Numbered from the stretch's first letter, positions 23,026 through 33,725 are shown. The stretch is DNA of 64,000 nucleotides from Phyto melanocephala (GCA_941918925.1 OW799233.1:57255841-57319840); one strand, 5' to 3'. Notes: a model not told the origin generated them from the sequence alone. Numbers and translations are program-made.

Positions 23026-23386
23026 TGTTACGTCTTAACTTAAATGTAACGGCTTTCGAGTAATTTACAGAATGAACTAGTGTGTACATACGAGAACTTT
23101 GTCGAATGTTACAGAACACCACTATGTTACTATAAATAGCCGAACAACACAGCTAACATGATCAGTATAATAGTAGAGCTTGTTAAGTGTGAGCTAACAG
23201 TGTTTCAGTGCATAATAACAACAAGTGAAATAAGTAAAGTACTATGAAACAATATCTAAGTGTGTTTAAGTAAATAAAGTGCTATTAATTTTATAATGAA
23301 TTTCAAGTGTTTTTGATTGGAATAAAAGAACTCAACGATTATTTAAAGGAAATAAGCCAACATTTATAAAAGGCATAGACGTAACA
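23026..23386 (+). repeat. candidate solo LTR
   Basis: Begins TGTTACG and ends CGTAACA, a short inverted TG..CA terminus of LTR type. Inside are a TATA box (CTATAAATAG, about 23130-23139) and a polyadenylation-like AAATAAAG near 23273. Related segments (AACAAGTGAAATAA, TTCAAGTG, AAAGGAAATAA) occur at 34037-35050, and GATCAGTATAA/AGTAGAGCTTGTTAAGTGTG occurs at 60447-60478. That makes it a dispersed LTR family. No matching 4-6 bp TSD was found, so the ends could be off by a few bases. Confidence 0.6.
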
Positions 23387-24101
23387 ATATTATTAACTTT
23401 TTATTTTAATTAATTTTTATTTTTTTAACTTATTCTTTAAATTTATTTTTGTGGATCATGTTTTTCAGAAAAACTCCTTATAGGTTAAAATTTTATTTTT
23501 TTAATTTTTTTAAAGCTGTGTTTTTATGTATTTATGATTATTCATTGCTAAAAAATTATAATATTCTCTTTTGTAGCTTTTTCAAAAAAATTTGTACATT
23601 TATAAAATTTTGTAAAAAACAAAAGTTGAAGTTTAGATTTAATTTATACTAATATAAATACATATAATATCTTTATTATTTTAAGTTTTCAATAGCACAA
23701 TGAGTATGCTTTAATTTTCAGTTTTATTCAGTCAGTTATCGTTTTTCATTCCAAAGTTACAGCATAAATTGTGAACTAAGGTCTTTTTTTTTCAAAAAAC
23801 AATAATGCGCTTAAGGGGTTAAAAAAAAAAATTTTAACCTTTTTTTTCTAAAATGCTGTGTTTTTATGTGCTTATAATAACTCATCAGTAAAAAAATATA
23901 ATATTTTAAAACAACGGCTTCTATGAATTAACCGCCACTTTGGGTACTATCGAACCCACTGCGCGACGCGTCGCGACGTTGCAATGAGCAACGGAGTTTT
24001 TGTAGCCTCAACTGACTTGTGGTTTCAGCAAAACATGTCTCCGTACCTGACTAATTAAGGGAAAAAAAAATTTGCCACGCCCATAAAAAAAATCCCGATC
24101 T
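23387..24101. other. intergenic with a GC-rich palindrome
   Basis: AT-rich apart from 23962-23995, where CGCGACGCGTCGCG (23962-23975) is a perfect palindrome followed by GTTGC..GCAAC. No gene was seen; the 23449-23652 (+) frame is low complexity. Confidence 0.45.
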
Positions 24102-25460
24102 GGGGGCTGATTCTCGCATTCGTATACGAGCGAAATTATATTCGAACGTGCGAGTTTTCTTACTTTTGGGATTCTCTCATTCGATATCGAGTATCGACTA
24201 TCGAAATTTCTAATGATGGCATTCGATAACGAGCTACATTTCGTATGCAACCTTGCGAGTATAAACTCGTTAGCAAAAAAGCATTCGAGTTTACGTTTTA
24301 AAGTATAAAAGTGAACAGAAAAGAAAATGTAAGTTAAAAATTTATGAATTTTTTTAAGTAAATTGTTATATTTCTAGTCAAAGTTAACAAAAATAAATTA
24401 TTCTCAAAAATAAATCTTTGGGGATTTTTTGGCAAAGCACACAGCTTTGGCAAAAAGCCTTTTTGCGAACAGTTCACAAGGGAAAGCGAGGGGTAAACAA
24501 CTTTTGGAGCAACTAGCCGCGAAATTTAATGCTTCTGGTCCACAAATAAAAGATGTGAAAATGTGGCGGAAAAATTGTTTTTCTTTTAGTAATGATTTTT
24601 TTGTTTAGGTATTCGCTGATCAAAAACAACATGTAAAAAAGAAGTTTTCTTTTAATAAATCTTCACTCAAGTAGAGGAACAAATCTTGGCTGCTGCTGGC
24701 ATAGAAGTCGCTGTTTAGGGTCTGAAGACTGTTCAAAGCTTTGGATCAGTTTTAAAAACACATACAGAGCCAAAGTCAAACCTAAAACCTTTAGTTGATT
24801 AATTAAGTGTAATAGCACCTGAAGATCACAATAATGACTTGCCATGCACTTCTTCGTCTTTAGTCTCGGACAGTAACCACTCCTCATGTATAGAAGATGA
24901 TGATTTGGAAGAATCAGTGCCAGAAAAAAGAATAATATACGGAGACATAAAAAAATAGCGTAAAGAAACGGGAAACAAAAACTACTTTGCTAAAAAAAAA
25001 TATGATGACTACAGAGAACTACCAGAAGAAGATGCTTAAAATATTAAATTCCCTTATAGAAATAAAAAAACAAGACCTCGAATTAAAACAAAATAATGTC
25101 GAACTGAATATTCAGTTAATTGAAATGAAAAAGAAAAACCTACAAATTAAGGAAGAGAAGCAATACTAAGACAAACAAATTAAAGAAATAGAGTTGCAAA
25201 TACGAAGAAAGAAGTTAGAAACACTTAATATACGAATCGAAATGCAATAAAAATAGCAATAAATCCCTATTTACATAAAATTTTTATAGGCTTTAATTTT
25301 TTTTAGTTTCAAAAAACATGAAAAAAAATAAGTTCTTTACAACACTGAACTAAAAACTCGATTCGTTTCGTATCGAGTAACATCATTAGAAAATTGTACG
25401 CTATCGAAATTAATTTCGATACGAGTTGTATTTCGATCACGAATGCGAGAATTAGCCCCC
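24102..25460 (+). mobile_element. Harbinger-like element keeping a MYB/SANT gene
   Basis: Termini GGGGGCTGATTCTCGCATTC and, reverse-complemented, GGGGGCTAATTCTCGCATTC differ at one of 20 positions. Subterminal CGAAATT/ATCGA motifs are also inverted. The 1359-bp interior contains the remains of a MYB/SANT-like protein and no transposase. PIF/Harbinger elements normally encode a transposase plus a MYB-like DNA-binding partner, so this looks like a deletion derivative. A TSD could not be assigned confidently. Alternatively it is a MITE that captured a host zeste/NAIF1-like gene. Confidence 0.65.
24427..25250 (+). pseudogene. MYB/SANT-like DNA-binding protein relic
   Basis: The frame from 24427 reads FLAKHTALAKSLFANSSQGK and LLEQLAAKFNASGPQIKDVK then MWRK, the tryptophan-bearing helices of a MYB/SANT-like (zeste/NAIF1-type) domain. 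After a possible short intron (about 24576-24608, acceptor TTTAG) VFADQKQHVKKKFSF continues the domain, then a TAG follows. Near 24985-25169 the frame ENYQKKMLKILNSLIEIKKQ leads a Lys/Glu-rich coiled coil ending about 25248. Several stops lie between the parts. In related elements such a protein recruits the transposase to the termini; here it is non-functional. Confidence 0.65.
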
Positions 25461-26063
25461 TGATAGAAAAAAACCGACAACGGATTTGAGTTCAGCGCAT
25501 CAAAATCCATATAGTCCAAATAGTTTTATTTAATGGAGGATTTTGTTGCTGAGTAGTGTTTTTAAAAGAAAAATACTAAATTCAATAGCTTTACGTGAGG
25601 AAGTTTTGTCTAATGTGCCTTGTATTCTGCTGTTCCAACACAGGGATATACAAAGTGCATTTCATACGGACAATCCACTTTTCTATATATAATCTTTTTG
25701 TTTTAATATTTCCTTTTTAAGTCTCTCTTCACTTAGTAATATTATTAGTAATATTATACCTCATAAACAAAAAAGATAGATCGGGCCATGGTCGTAACCA
25801 GTCCCTTCTGTTACTGAAATGGATGCGACCATAATAAATCTTTAAAAACTATTGAAACAAAAATTATTGCTTGCATAACAGAAATTTCTTTAAGGGAGAC
25901 GATATTACGGAATCACATGCAATTGCCTTATTTAAATGCTTTTTACGATAAGCCTATATAACATGTCTGGAAATTTTAATATTAGGTCATTGCTTCCTTC
26001 TGCGGCTTCTAAAAATAATAATAATAATAATATATATTTATTTTATATATTTTTCGACCTTAA
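25461..26063. other. unassigned; short match to repeat R1; AAT microsatellite
   Basis: 25501-25545 shares AAAATCCATATAGTCC and the next bases with repeat R1. An (AAT)n tract lies near 26008-26029. Nothing else was recognised. Confidence 0.45.
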
Positions 26064-27149
26064 AATTCCTCACCTATATAAGGGGATATAGCTTTGCCAT
26101 TGTAATTTCTACAATTTGTTTTTCAATCCCATAAAGTATATAATTTCCGAAAGCTTATGAATAGAGGAGTGGATTTAGCCCTGACCGTCTGTCCGTGTGT
26201 TGGTTTAAATTAAATTTTAGAAGCAACGACATATTCCTCAGACCTGTGCATGGTATCAATGTTTTGGAAATATCCGGGAATAAATAGCTATTGAAAATAT
26301 TGAAAATAAACACGACTGCCTCTGTTTTTCCCCATATTTTTACCACCAAAATTAAAATTTTTTAGCCATAGAATTATTTATACGTACCTTTGCTATTATT
26401 TGTAGATATAATAAGCCTCTAGAGATATTCGCGAAAAAAAATTGGATAAAGCGTGCTCTAATCGATAAAGTTATAGGCGACAATTTTTTTTAAAATATAG
26501 ATTCTAAAAATTTACAAACTAGAGAGAGAGTCTGTATTCTGAAAGGACTTAACTAGCGCAATATAAACACTATCAAAAAATTAAAATTTATATTGGCCGC
26601 CACTACAAAATGGCGAACAATAAATTTATATATGGTTAAAATCTGGTATTTTAAAATGTAAGTTATTGAACATCCTCCAAATTATATTATCAATATTAGT
26701 ATCAAATGAAAGGGCTTGACTAGTGGAATACAGTAAATTATTAAAAAAAATTAAAATCAAAGATGGCATCTAAAACAAAAAGGCAGATACAATTTTTTTA
26801 ATCCCATTTATATGGGTATTAAATTAAAGGGCTTGACTAGAAGAATATACATAATTAGGTAGGTAGGTAAGTAAGGCCGGTGTGAAGTAACCTTCACACC
26901 CTCACCCAGAGACCAATACGGTCCATTGTGATACCCTAAAGTAATAAGAGATAGAAGAGAGAAGAAGAGAAGGGAGAAGAAAGAAAGAAGACAGCAAAAA
27001 AGGTGAGAAGTGGACAACAAACTAAAGCCAAAAAAGAGAGCCAAAAAAAAATCCTACAAACGACCCATTCCCGGTCTCAAGTCACGAAGTCAGGTTATTC
27101 CCATTACGAATCCTATCAGATTCTCGAGTCCACAGCTCGAGACATCACC

Positions 27150-29339
27150 CTATTCGCCGAGAAATCTACTACCTAGCCATCTCAATCTGCCAATTTGCAG
27201 TCTAGGACATTGGCACAGAATGTGCTCAACTGACACCAACTCCTCCGGATCCTCACACAGTCTACACATATCCGAGAGGCTCCGCCCCATTCTTACCGCC
27301 ACCCTGCCCAACATGCAGTGGCCCGTAATAATCCCTATCATGGTCCTTACGCAGATCCTATCCCTGACCAGAAGCAAATCCGAATCAGATTTGCTGAGTA
27401 TCGGCCACAGCGTCCGTGATACTCTGCAATCCGTTCGGTTACTCCAGTCCGGATTAGTCTCGCCTTGAACCCATTCCCTTATCCTACCGAAATAGAAACC
27501 TAATGGAGGCCTAACCGCCTCCACCCTATCAGGATCCACTATTACCGAGCCCAGTCTCGCCAACTCATCAGCTATCTCATTCCCGCTAATGTTTGAGTGA
27601 CCTGGCACCCAGCATAGTCTCAACCTGTACTCCATTAAGATCTCCCGTAGAGCTCTCCTACAGTCATCGACCAGCCCGAAATTCACATGATAGCCCCTCA
27701 TGGCACTAAGAGCCGCCTGGCTATCCATATATATAGTGACCTCCGAGCCCGCGTCGATATTACCCCTAACCAGTTCCACGGCCTTCATGATCCCTAGAAC
27801 CTCTGCCTGAAACACACTACAGTCGTCAGGGAGTCTATACGATTTCCTGATATACAGATTCTCAATATAGACCCCCGAACCAGTGCCCCCCATCTTTGAG
27901 CCATCAGTAAAGACAGCAACGCCACCAAACAGTCTGCTCTTGCCCACCCAGTCCCCTCTAACCGGCATGACCACTCTTGGCAGACTCCCAAAATCGACCC
28001 TAGCACCCACATAGTCTGTGGAGCCGGCAAAACCCAGGCAATAACCCCCTCCACTAATTTCACCCAAGATCCGTGAATGACCCTGCATGAAATTCCCCAA
28101 CAATCCTAACTCCCTCAGTCTAAGAATGCCCCTGGCTGCCATTCCCCTTACATACTGCTCAATAGGCAGAAAGTGAAGAATAACATCCAGGGCTGCCTGA
28201 GGAGTACTTCTCATGGCACCTGTCATGCCGATCGAAACACACCTCTGAGCCTTAGACAGAAGGTTCCTACGACTAGCAAGCCCCAATGCCTCCCACCAAA
28301 CACAGCATCCATATGTAAGAATTGGTCTTACCACCGAAGTATAAAGCCATCCCACCACTGACGGCCGAAGTCCCCAACTCCTACCTATCGATGATCTGCA
28401 AGCATAGTAGGCATTGAGACCCCTTTTTAGCCTTTCCTGAGTGTTCCTCCCCCAGGACAGCTTGCTGTCCAGAAAAACTCCCAAATACTTAGCACTATTA
28501 GATAGTCTAAGCTCTACACCTCCTAGCACTGGTAGTTTCAATCCCACCACCTTATACCTCCTAGTAAAAAGAACCAACTCTGTCTTTCCTGGATTGACTC
28601 CCAAACCCTTATCAGTAGCCCAAGACGACAGATCGTCCAACGCCCTTTGCATGACTTCGCCAATTGTCGGCAGAAACTTGCCCGATACCAATAAAACTAC
28701 ATCATCCGCATAGGCCACGACTTTCTGTCCTATCCTGTCAAAGTGCCTTAACACAACATTGACAGCCAAAAGCCATAATAAGGGAGATAATAACCCCCCC
28801 TGTGGGGTCCCTCTGGTCACCAGTTTCCTTAGGTGTTCGTTTCCCCAGTCCGAATGAATAACTCTGCTTCCGAGCATCAGGGTTATCCATTCCACCAAGA
28901 ATGACGGAACCCCTAGATCAACCAGTGCCTGTCCTATAGCCTCTATTCTCAAATTATTAAAGGCGCCCTCTATATCCAGGAATGCCGCCAGGGTGTATTC
29001 CCTGTTCAGCAACCCTTTCTCAATGCAACCAACCACATCATGCAGCGCACTCTCGACAGACCTACCCCTACGATAGGCATGTTGAGCGCTGCTGATTACG
29101 CCAGTATCAAACCTTGCCCTTAAATGTAGATCAATCAGTCTTTCTAAGGTTTTCAAAAGAAAAGACGAAAGACTAATTGGTCTAAAGTCCCTGGGTTTAG
29201 AGTGACCAGTCCTACCCGATTTGAGTATAAAGATAACCCTGACCTCCCTCCAGCCCCTAGGAACATAACCATTCAACACACAATTCCTAAATAGTTCAAC
29301 CAGTAGCAGGAGCGATGAACCCTGAATATTCTGTAACAT
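27150..29339 (-). CDS. ORF2 C-terminal part: reverse transcriptase plus RNase H (729 aa)
   Basis: A 729-residue open frame. RT motifs: RPISLSSFLLKTLERL (53-68), LDIEGAFNN (121-129), GTPQGGLLSP (177-186) and catalytic YADD (210-213). RNase H motifs follow: FTDGS (477-481), Glu513 in QAEV, Asp539 in YMDS, and PGHSN..NEIAD with His581 and Asp591. A CxxC..H..C cluster (Cys692, Cys695, His706, Cys711) ends the protein, as in many non-LTR ORF2s. The initiating ATG is nominal because upstream sequence has shifted frame. All catalytic RT residues are present, but without a continuous endonuclease this copy is non-autonomous. Confidence 0.9.
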   Translation of the reverse strand: MLQNIQGSSLLLLVELFRNCVLNGYVPRGWREVRVIFILKSGRTGHSKPRDFRPISLSSFLLKTLERLIDLHLRARFDTGVISSAQHAYRRGRSVESALHDVVGCIEKGLLNREYTLAAFLDIEGAFNNLRIEAIGQALVDLGVPSFLVEWITLMLGSRVIHSDWGNEHLRKLVTRGTPQGGLLSPLLWLLAVNVVLRHFDRIGQKVVAYADDVVLLVSGKFLPTIGEVMQRALDDLSSWATDKGLGVNPGKTELVLFTRRYKVVGLKLPVLGGVELRLSNSAKYLGVFLDSKLSWGRNTQERLKRGLNAYYACRSSIGRSWGLRPSVVGWLYTSVVRPILTYGCCVWWEALGLASRRNLLSKAQRCVSIGMTGAMRSTPQAALDVILHFLPIEQYVRGMAARGILRLRELGLLGNFMQGHSRILGEISGGGYCLGFAGSTDYVGARVDFGSLPRVVMPVRGDWVGKSRLFGGVAVFTDGSKMGGTGSGVYIENLYIRKSYRLPDDCSVFQAEVLGIMKAVELVRGNIDAGSEVTIYMDSQAALSAMRGYHVNFGLVDDCRRALREILMEYRLRLCWVPGHSNISGNEIADELARLGSVIVDPDRVEAVRPPLGFYFGRIREWVQGETNPDWSNRTDCRVSRTLWPILSKSDSDLLLVRDRICVRTMIGIITGHCMLGRVAVRMGRSLSDMCRLCEDPEELVSVEHILCQCPRLQIGRLRWLGSRFLGE

Positions 29340-30495
29340 TGCAGGAAAAATACCATCTGGCCCTGCCGATCTGTAAGGCCCACCTCACATCCCGGGAAGT
29401 GAGTCTCCAATAACAATTCGAGGGTTTCAGAGCTGGATTCTGTCCACGAATCATCCGGTCTCTGAATAAATCCAGGGACTGCAGGGTCCTTAGATAAGAT
29501 CCGTCTAAACCTGGATAATTCATTTACAGAATCCACTGATTCGCTAAATCTAATCCACGAGTCCCTTTTCGACCTTTTGATGTCACCCTTATATCTATTA
29601 TAACCTAGCCTATAGTTATTCCAATCAACTTCCCTACGCGTATACTTCGCCCTATTGAACAGCCTTCTGACAGTGGCTCAGTCAAAACCCCCGTGAAGGT
29701 GCTCACAAAACTCTCCACACCTGACGGGGACGACTCCCAATCACGCATAACCCTAAGGTTATCTTCCACTAGTTCGGAAAAAGAGACCCAATCCGTCCTT
29801 CTCGGATTCCTATACGGACGCCTTTCCGACCTTTCAAAGACAAGGCTAAACGATAGACGACTGTGATCAAAAAAGGAACAACCTAAATCTACCCTCCAGT
29901 CCTCTACTAAATCCCTATGGTTCGTCAGCGTTATATCTATTATAGCCTCCCTATCCCTAGTTCTGAATGTTGGCGTATTCCCCCTATAACAGATATAGAG
30001 ATTATTAGCAATAATAAAATCAAACGCAGACTCACATCTTTTGTTGATGTCGGCACTACCCCATTGGGTATGGTGAGCGTTAGCGTCACAACCCAATACC
30101 AGTCTAAAGCCTTTTCTGCCTTACTCCTTAACTTTTTCACCAGGTGGGTCTAAAGCCTTATATGGTAAGTATACCGATGCAAGTGCCAGGACCGTTCTGT
30201 CCATGGCCTCTCCTGTCACGACCGTCAGATCACCATTGCTGAAAGAATGAGAAAACATAAATTTGTATTCACTCTTTGCCATTATACATGTTCGTACCTT
30301 CTTACCGGAGTGGGGTACGAATAACGTATACCCCGTGACCTTTAATCCAACAACCCGGTTTTTACTCAACCAGGGCTCCTGAATTAAGGCCACGTCCACG
30401 GCTTTGTCAATGAGATGGGTTGCTAATTCGGTTGAGGCTGCTTCACAGTGATGCAAGTTTATCTGCACCACTTTCAACCTCTTAGGATCTATCAT
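29340..30495 (-). pseudogene. ORF2 N-terminal part: APE-type endonuclease, frameshifted
   Basis: Starts MIDPKRLKVVQINLHHCEAA at 30495, the usual opening of an APE-like endonuclease, with ALIQEPW following. The frame is lost near 30125, passes through a second frame (KKLRSKAEKALDW) and returns near 30090 with GCDANAHHTQWGS. IDITLTN and DHSRLSFS follow; these correspond to the conserved Asp/Asn and His-bearing motifs. A further shift near 29610 leads into SVNELSRFRRILSKDP (29273-29536), and another near 29345 joins the RT frame. In intact elements this enzyme nicks target DNA to prime reverse transcription. Here it cannot be made as one protein. Confidence 0.8.
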
Positions 30496-30667
30496 TTTTA
30501 GAAAATCTAAGTCTGATAGATCCTAACCCGAAAATAGCAACCCCTTTCATCGACTCCAGCTTTTTAAGGGACTCTTGGTCTACTGCGAACCGAAAGTCCC
30601 TCCCCTGGTTCTCTTTACAGCCCATAGAAGCTATCAGCTTTCACTGGCTAGTATCGAGACCCTCATT

Positions 30668-32176
30668 CTAATTGGTCAGCACTCCCAGTATGACCTCCAC
30701 CGTTTTAAGAGGAGTAGGAATCCACACTGTGACCACTGGCCTCAATGGCAGTTCCGACGCTGGTATAACATCCAGACTGGCGTCAGGACAAGCACTGCCA
30801 CACCTGACAATTGCAGCCTTCAAAAACTCAAAGGTCTTTTGATTACCGCAACTGACGGTCTTGACACCCCTTGCCCAATCGGCCCCTCTGAACGCTACCT
30901 CGTCATGCCGTTCCTTCACGCTGAAGATTTCATCGAGAGGTTTGTTTTCTACCACCTGCCATCTCTCAACACTGATCTTACCATCCGGATCAGTGCGATC
31001 AATAACAGCTGCCAGAATACCGTCCTTACTCGACGATGCTTTCAGCTTCTTCGATGTCGAGGGCTGATCCTCTCTGAAGCCAGTTCTCCTGCTTATCTCC
31101 TTGCGGTGATCAACAAGAGAGCTGCTTACAGACTGACCAACCCTCTTAGCCGCATGGAGTTTCAGTTCATCACTAGACCTTACCCTGTTTACGCCCCCTG
31201 TTCTGGAGCTTTTTGTAGGGTTTGGACAGGGACTAACAGATTTCCCTGCAGATGAAGACTGGTCAGACCCAGTTGATACTCCCTTGGCGAGTCCCTTTTG
31301 AACATCACCTCCGGAGATCACTAAGACCTTTCCAGCCTTCATCGCGCGGCTAGTAGAGGGCAAATTGTCACCAGGCCTAGCTCCCTTAATTGTAACCAAA
31401 CTGTCGCTATTAAGAGGACCAGGTGGTATACTCTTTGCCCCCTTATTCAACACATCCACAGAGGAGACAGCAGCGGAGGATGCTGAGGATCTGTTGTCCT
31501 TGCTGACCACAGTTGACTCCCCAGCAGCCCTGGCTGTATATCCCGCAGGATAGGGAACCCACAAGATAGCCTCGACAGAACCGTAGATCCGTTCGAATCT
31601 AGACAAGCTCTTCCGGTACTTCCTGAGAAGATACCTATCCCGCCCATCGTACAGTGTAGAGTCCTTCTTAGCTATCTCTTCCAGAAAGGCTAAGGAGATC
31701 TTTACACCACTTTTGGCTCTCTCAAATCGTCCTACAGAAGCGACCTGTTCTGTCGCGTCCTGTCGAACAATACCATTCGATTCACTCGCCAACCCACTCA
31801 CTGTCCCGTGTAAGACCCCCGAAACCGGCGCTATGGTTTCCTGCTCCTGGCAATGAGCCGAGATCACAGTTATCTCATGCTTATCCCCAGATCCCAAGTC
31901 CAGATCGCCAAGTTTTTCTGAGACCCCAGTACGCGACCGGGAGTCGATTGGGGAGCCAATCTCCTCTAACATTGTCAGTTCAGTGACCAACTGACTTTCC
32001 TGTAGCAGAATATCCCTGTGGATACCCAAAAGGTCCGAGTCCGAATACGACACTGAACCTCCTGAGCAGTCAGTGATATCCGCTACACTAACTTCTTCCC
32101 TTACATCCTTTTTTTCTTCAAATTTATCCAGATTTGTTCCCACGAGTAGTCCGTAATGAAAAGGACCGTACCGCAC
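30668..32176 (-). CDS. LOA-like retrotransposon ORF1 (502 aa)
   Basis: Uninterrupted 502-residue frame in the position of a non-LTR ORF1, about 370 bp from the element's 5' end and 172 bp before the first ORF2 methionine. The N-terminal half is acidic and Ser-rich. A middle helix includes KISLAFLEEIAKKDS and DRYLLRKYRKSLSRFERIYG (about residues 155-195). The C-terminal part ends with VVTVWIPTPLKTVEVILGVLTN and may form a small nucleic-acid-binding fold. No CCHC zinc knuckle is visible. Non-LTR ORF1 proteins coat the RNA and carry it to the nucleus; that role is inferred from position. The frame is open although ORF2 is broken, so it could still be translated if transcribed. Confidence 0.8.
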   Translation of the reverse strand: MRYGPFHYGLLVGTNLDKFEEKKDVREEVSVADITDCSGGSVSYSDSDLLGIHRDILLQESQLVTELTMLEEIGSPIDSRSRTGVSEKLGDLDLGSGDKHEITVISAHCQEQETIAPVSGVLHGTVSGLASESNGIVRQDATEQVASVGRFERAKSGVKISLAFLEEIAKKDSTLYDGRDRYLLRKYRKSLSRFERIYGSVEAILWVPYPAGYTARAAGESTVVSKDNRSSASSAAVSSVDVLNKGAKSIPPGPLNSDSLVTIKGARPGDNLPSTSRAMKAGKVLVISGGDVQKGLAKGVSTGSDQSSSAGKSVSPCPNPTKSSRTGGVNRVRSSDELKLHAAKRVGQSVSSSLVDHRKEISRRTGFREDQPSTSKKLKASSSKDGILAAVIDRTDPDGKISVERWQVVENKPLDEIFSVKERHDEVAFRGADWARGVKTVSCGNQKTFEFLKAAIVRCGSACPDASLDVIPASELPLRPVVTVWIPTPLKTVEVILGVLTN

Positions 32177-32716
32177 AGTGACGGATTGCGCGGACTAGGC
32201 TAAAGTACAACTGACCTTTGCCATCGGCGTCAGAGGGAAGCCGTTAACGACTAGTTTATTTTACCACTAACTAGCCATTCAGGTCCTTGGCACAGCTCTC
32301 AACCACCTTGACCTTAAAAGTGGGGGAAAAGGAATAGGATTATAGACGGGATTATAACAAAGGAAAGGGTAAAGGGATGGGATCGGATGACCTTTCGTTT
32401 TGCAACCTTTAATAATATGTCTTGAGAGAATGACTGTCCATAGAGGAGCTGTAATGCCCCAACTATCAGCAGCCAAGCCCCAAGATATATCCACAGTTGA
32501 CACTTAAGCCACCACATCGCGGCAAGATAGTCATCCAGGTGGTGGATATACATAGTTACCTACGTAAAAATTCAAAATCAATGATGGCATCGGAAATAGT
32601 AAGGAAAAATGGCGTATATTATGAAATATAGGTTAAGCTACGATTTGGGATTGTACATAATGGTGAATGGTATTATCAGATTCGGTACGGCCAAATATAG
32701 CACTTTTACTTGTTTT

Positions 32717-33085
32717 GTATAACTTCGATATGCTAGTAAAATAATTTGGTAAATTTAGTCTTTCAATGATTATGATTTAGATATTTCAATATAGTACTTT
32801 ATTCTTTAAAAACTTTGTCCATAGGGAAATTATATGAATTTAAGATAAAGCATTATATGGGAGGTAGACGTTATAGTGAACGTGTCGGCTTCATTGTCTT
32901 GCATAACAATAACATTGACTGAAAGCAGTGTGTACGAAATTGCACCATCATTCCTCTAATTTTGTCGGTTTTATGAGCTCTTAAACTTTATTAATCTTAG
33001 ATTACATGAAAAGTTGGCGTTATAGTAAGCGTGTCAAAGTAGTTATTGCTAATAAATATCACTTACAAAGGGTTATCAATTTCGT
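32717..33085 (+). mobile_element. HINE-A(+) internal fragment
   Basis: Begins TATAACTTCGATATGCTAGT directly after HINE-C and runs through GGAGGTAGACGTTATAGTGA and TTTTGTCGGTTTTATGAGC. It lacks both ends. HINE-C probably inserted at the left side and the mariner at the right. Confidence 0.7.
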
Positions 33086-33089
33086 GGTT

Positions 33090-33725
33090 TCAAAATAATA
33101 GGACTGGAATTCGACATCTGTCAAACAAAGTTGTTTAAGCAACTTTCTTCTTTTCAGTTGAAAGTCTTACATTGACGAAAATGAATCCCTTAACTATCAC
33201 ACAATGCATAGAAATTATCAAAACCTACTACAAAAATGGTGATTCTGGCAAAGCCACATATCGTGCTTTAAGAGGAGATTATGGTTTACATAATCGCCCA
33301 ACTACGCAAACAGTTGGCAAAATTGTGAAGAAATTTGAAGAGACTGGAACGTTTCAATATATATACAGATATATATACAGATATTGTAAGGCACGTGCAT
33401 CATCGTTTCGCTCGTTCCGCTGAAAAAATCGCTGCTGTAAGTGAAAGTGTTGCCGAAGACCCGAATGTGTCGAGTCCTCGTTGTTCTCAGGAATTAGGGC
33501 TGTTTTACGGCACATTATAGCTTATTTTTGCATGTAGATCTACACCTACATCCACATAAAGTCCAGTTCATACAACAACTGAAGTCAGCTGACTATTCAC
33601 AACGTCGTAGATATGGCTTTATTGCAAGAGACATTTCCTGGCAGTGTTATATTCTCGTCGTGGCGATATCAACTGGCCACCAAGATCATGCGATTTGACA
33701 TCGTTAGATTTTTTTTGTGAGACTA
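33090..33725 (+). pseudogene. mariner transposase relic, internally deleted
   Basis: The frame from 33178 reads NPLTITQCIEIIKTYYKNGD and HNRPTTQTVGKIVKKFEETG, a mariner helix-turn-helix region. A shift near 33360 (with a TATATACAGATA duplication) leads to HHRFARSAEKIAAVSESVAE and SSPRCSQELGL. The catalytic core is missing, and VIFSRRGDINWPPRSCDLTS (about 33648-33708) resumes near the third catalytic Asp. Stops and deletions make it dead. Confidence 0.7.

Larger units (their letters stand above)
26858..32545 (-). mobile_element. LOA-like non-LTR retrotransposon, near full length
   Basis: A 5.69-kb element with ORF1, then an endonuclease/RT/RNase H ORF2. It is flanked by ATATACATAATTA (26845-26857) and ATATACATAGTTA (32546-32558), a 13-bp target duplication with one mismatch. 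The 3' end on the minus strand terminates in a short TACC/ACCT repeat tail (26858-26874) rather than poly-A. The 5' UTR is about 370 bp and the 3' UTR about 290 bp with a purine/pyrimidine-biased stretch near 26945-27010. It is GC-rich against AT-rich surroundings, as expected for a recent insertion. RNase H after RT and the protein style suggest the LOA clade; R1 or I clades are alternatives. At least four frameshifts in ORF2 make it inactive. Confidence 0.9.
26064..32712 (-). mobile_element. HINE-C(-) split by a LOA-like retrotransposon
   Basis: HINE-C parts are 26064-26857 and 32559-32712. Left-side landmarks are ACCGTCTGTCCGTGTGTTGG near 26184 and the GGGCTTGACTAG repeats at 26714 and 26830. 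The right part holds AAAATTCAAAATCAATGATGG and ends with the 5' motif TTCGGTACGGCCAAATATAG and CTTTTACTTG. The uninterrupted arrangement is seen at 38580-38760, which shows where the retrotransposon entered. Confidence 0.75.

Noticed and set aside
26808..31647. Many plus-strand ORFs across the LOA element (for example 27010-27468, 30575-31255)
   Set aside because: They are antisense shadows of the GC-rich retrotransposon frames and show no motif of their own.
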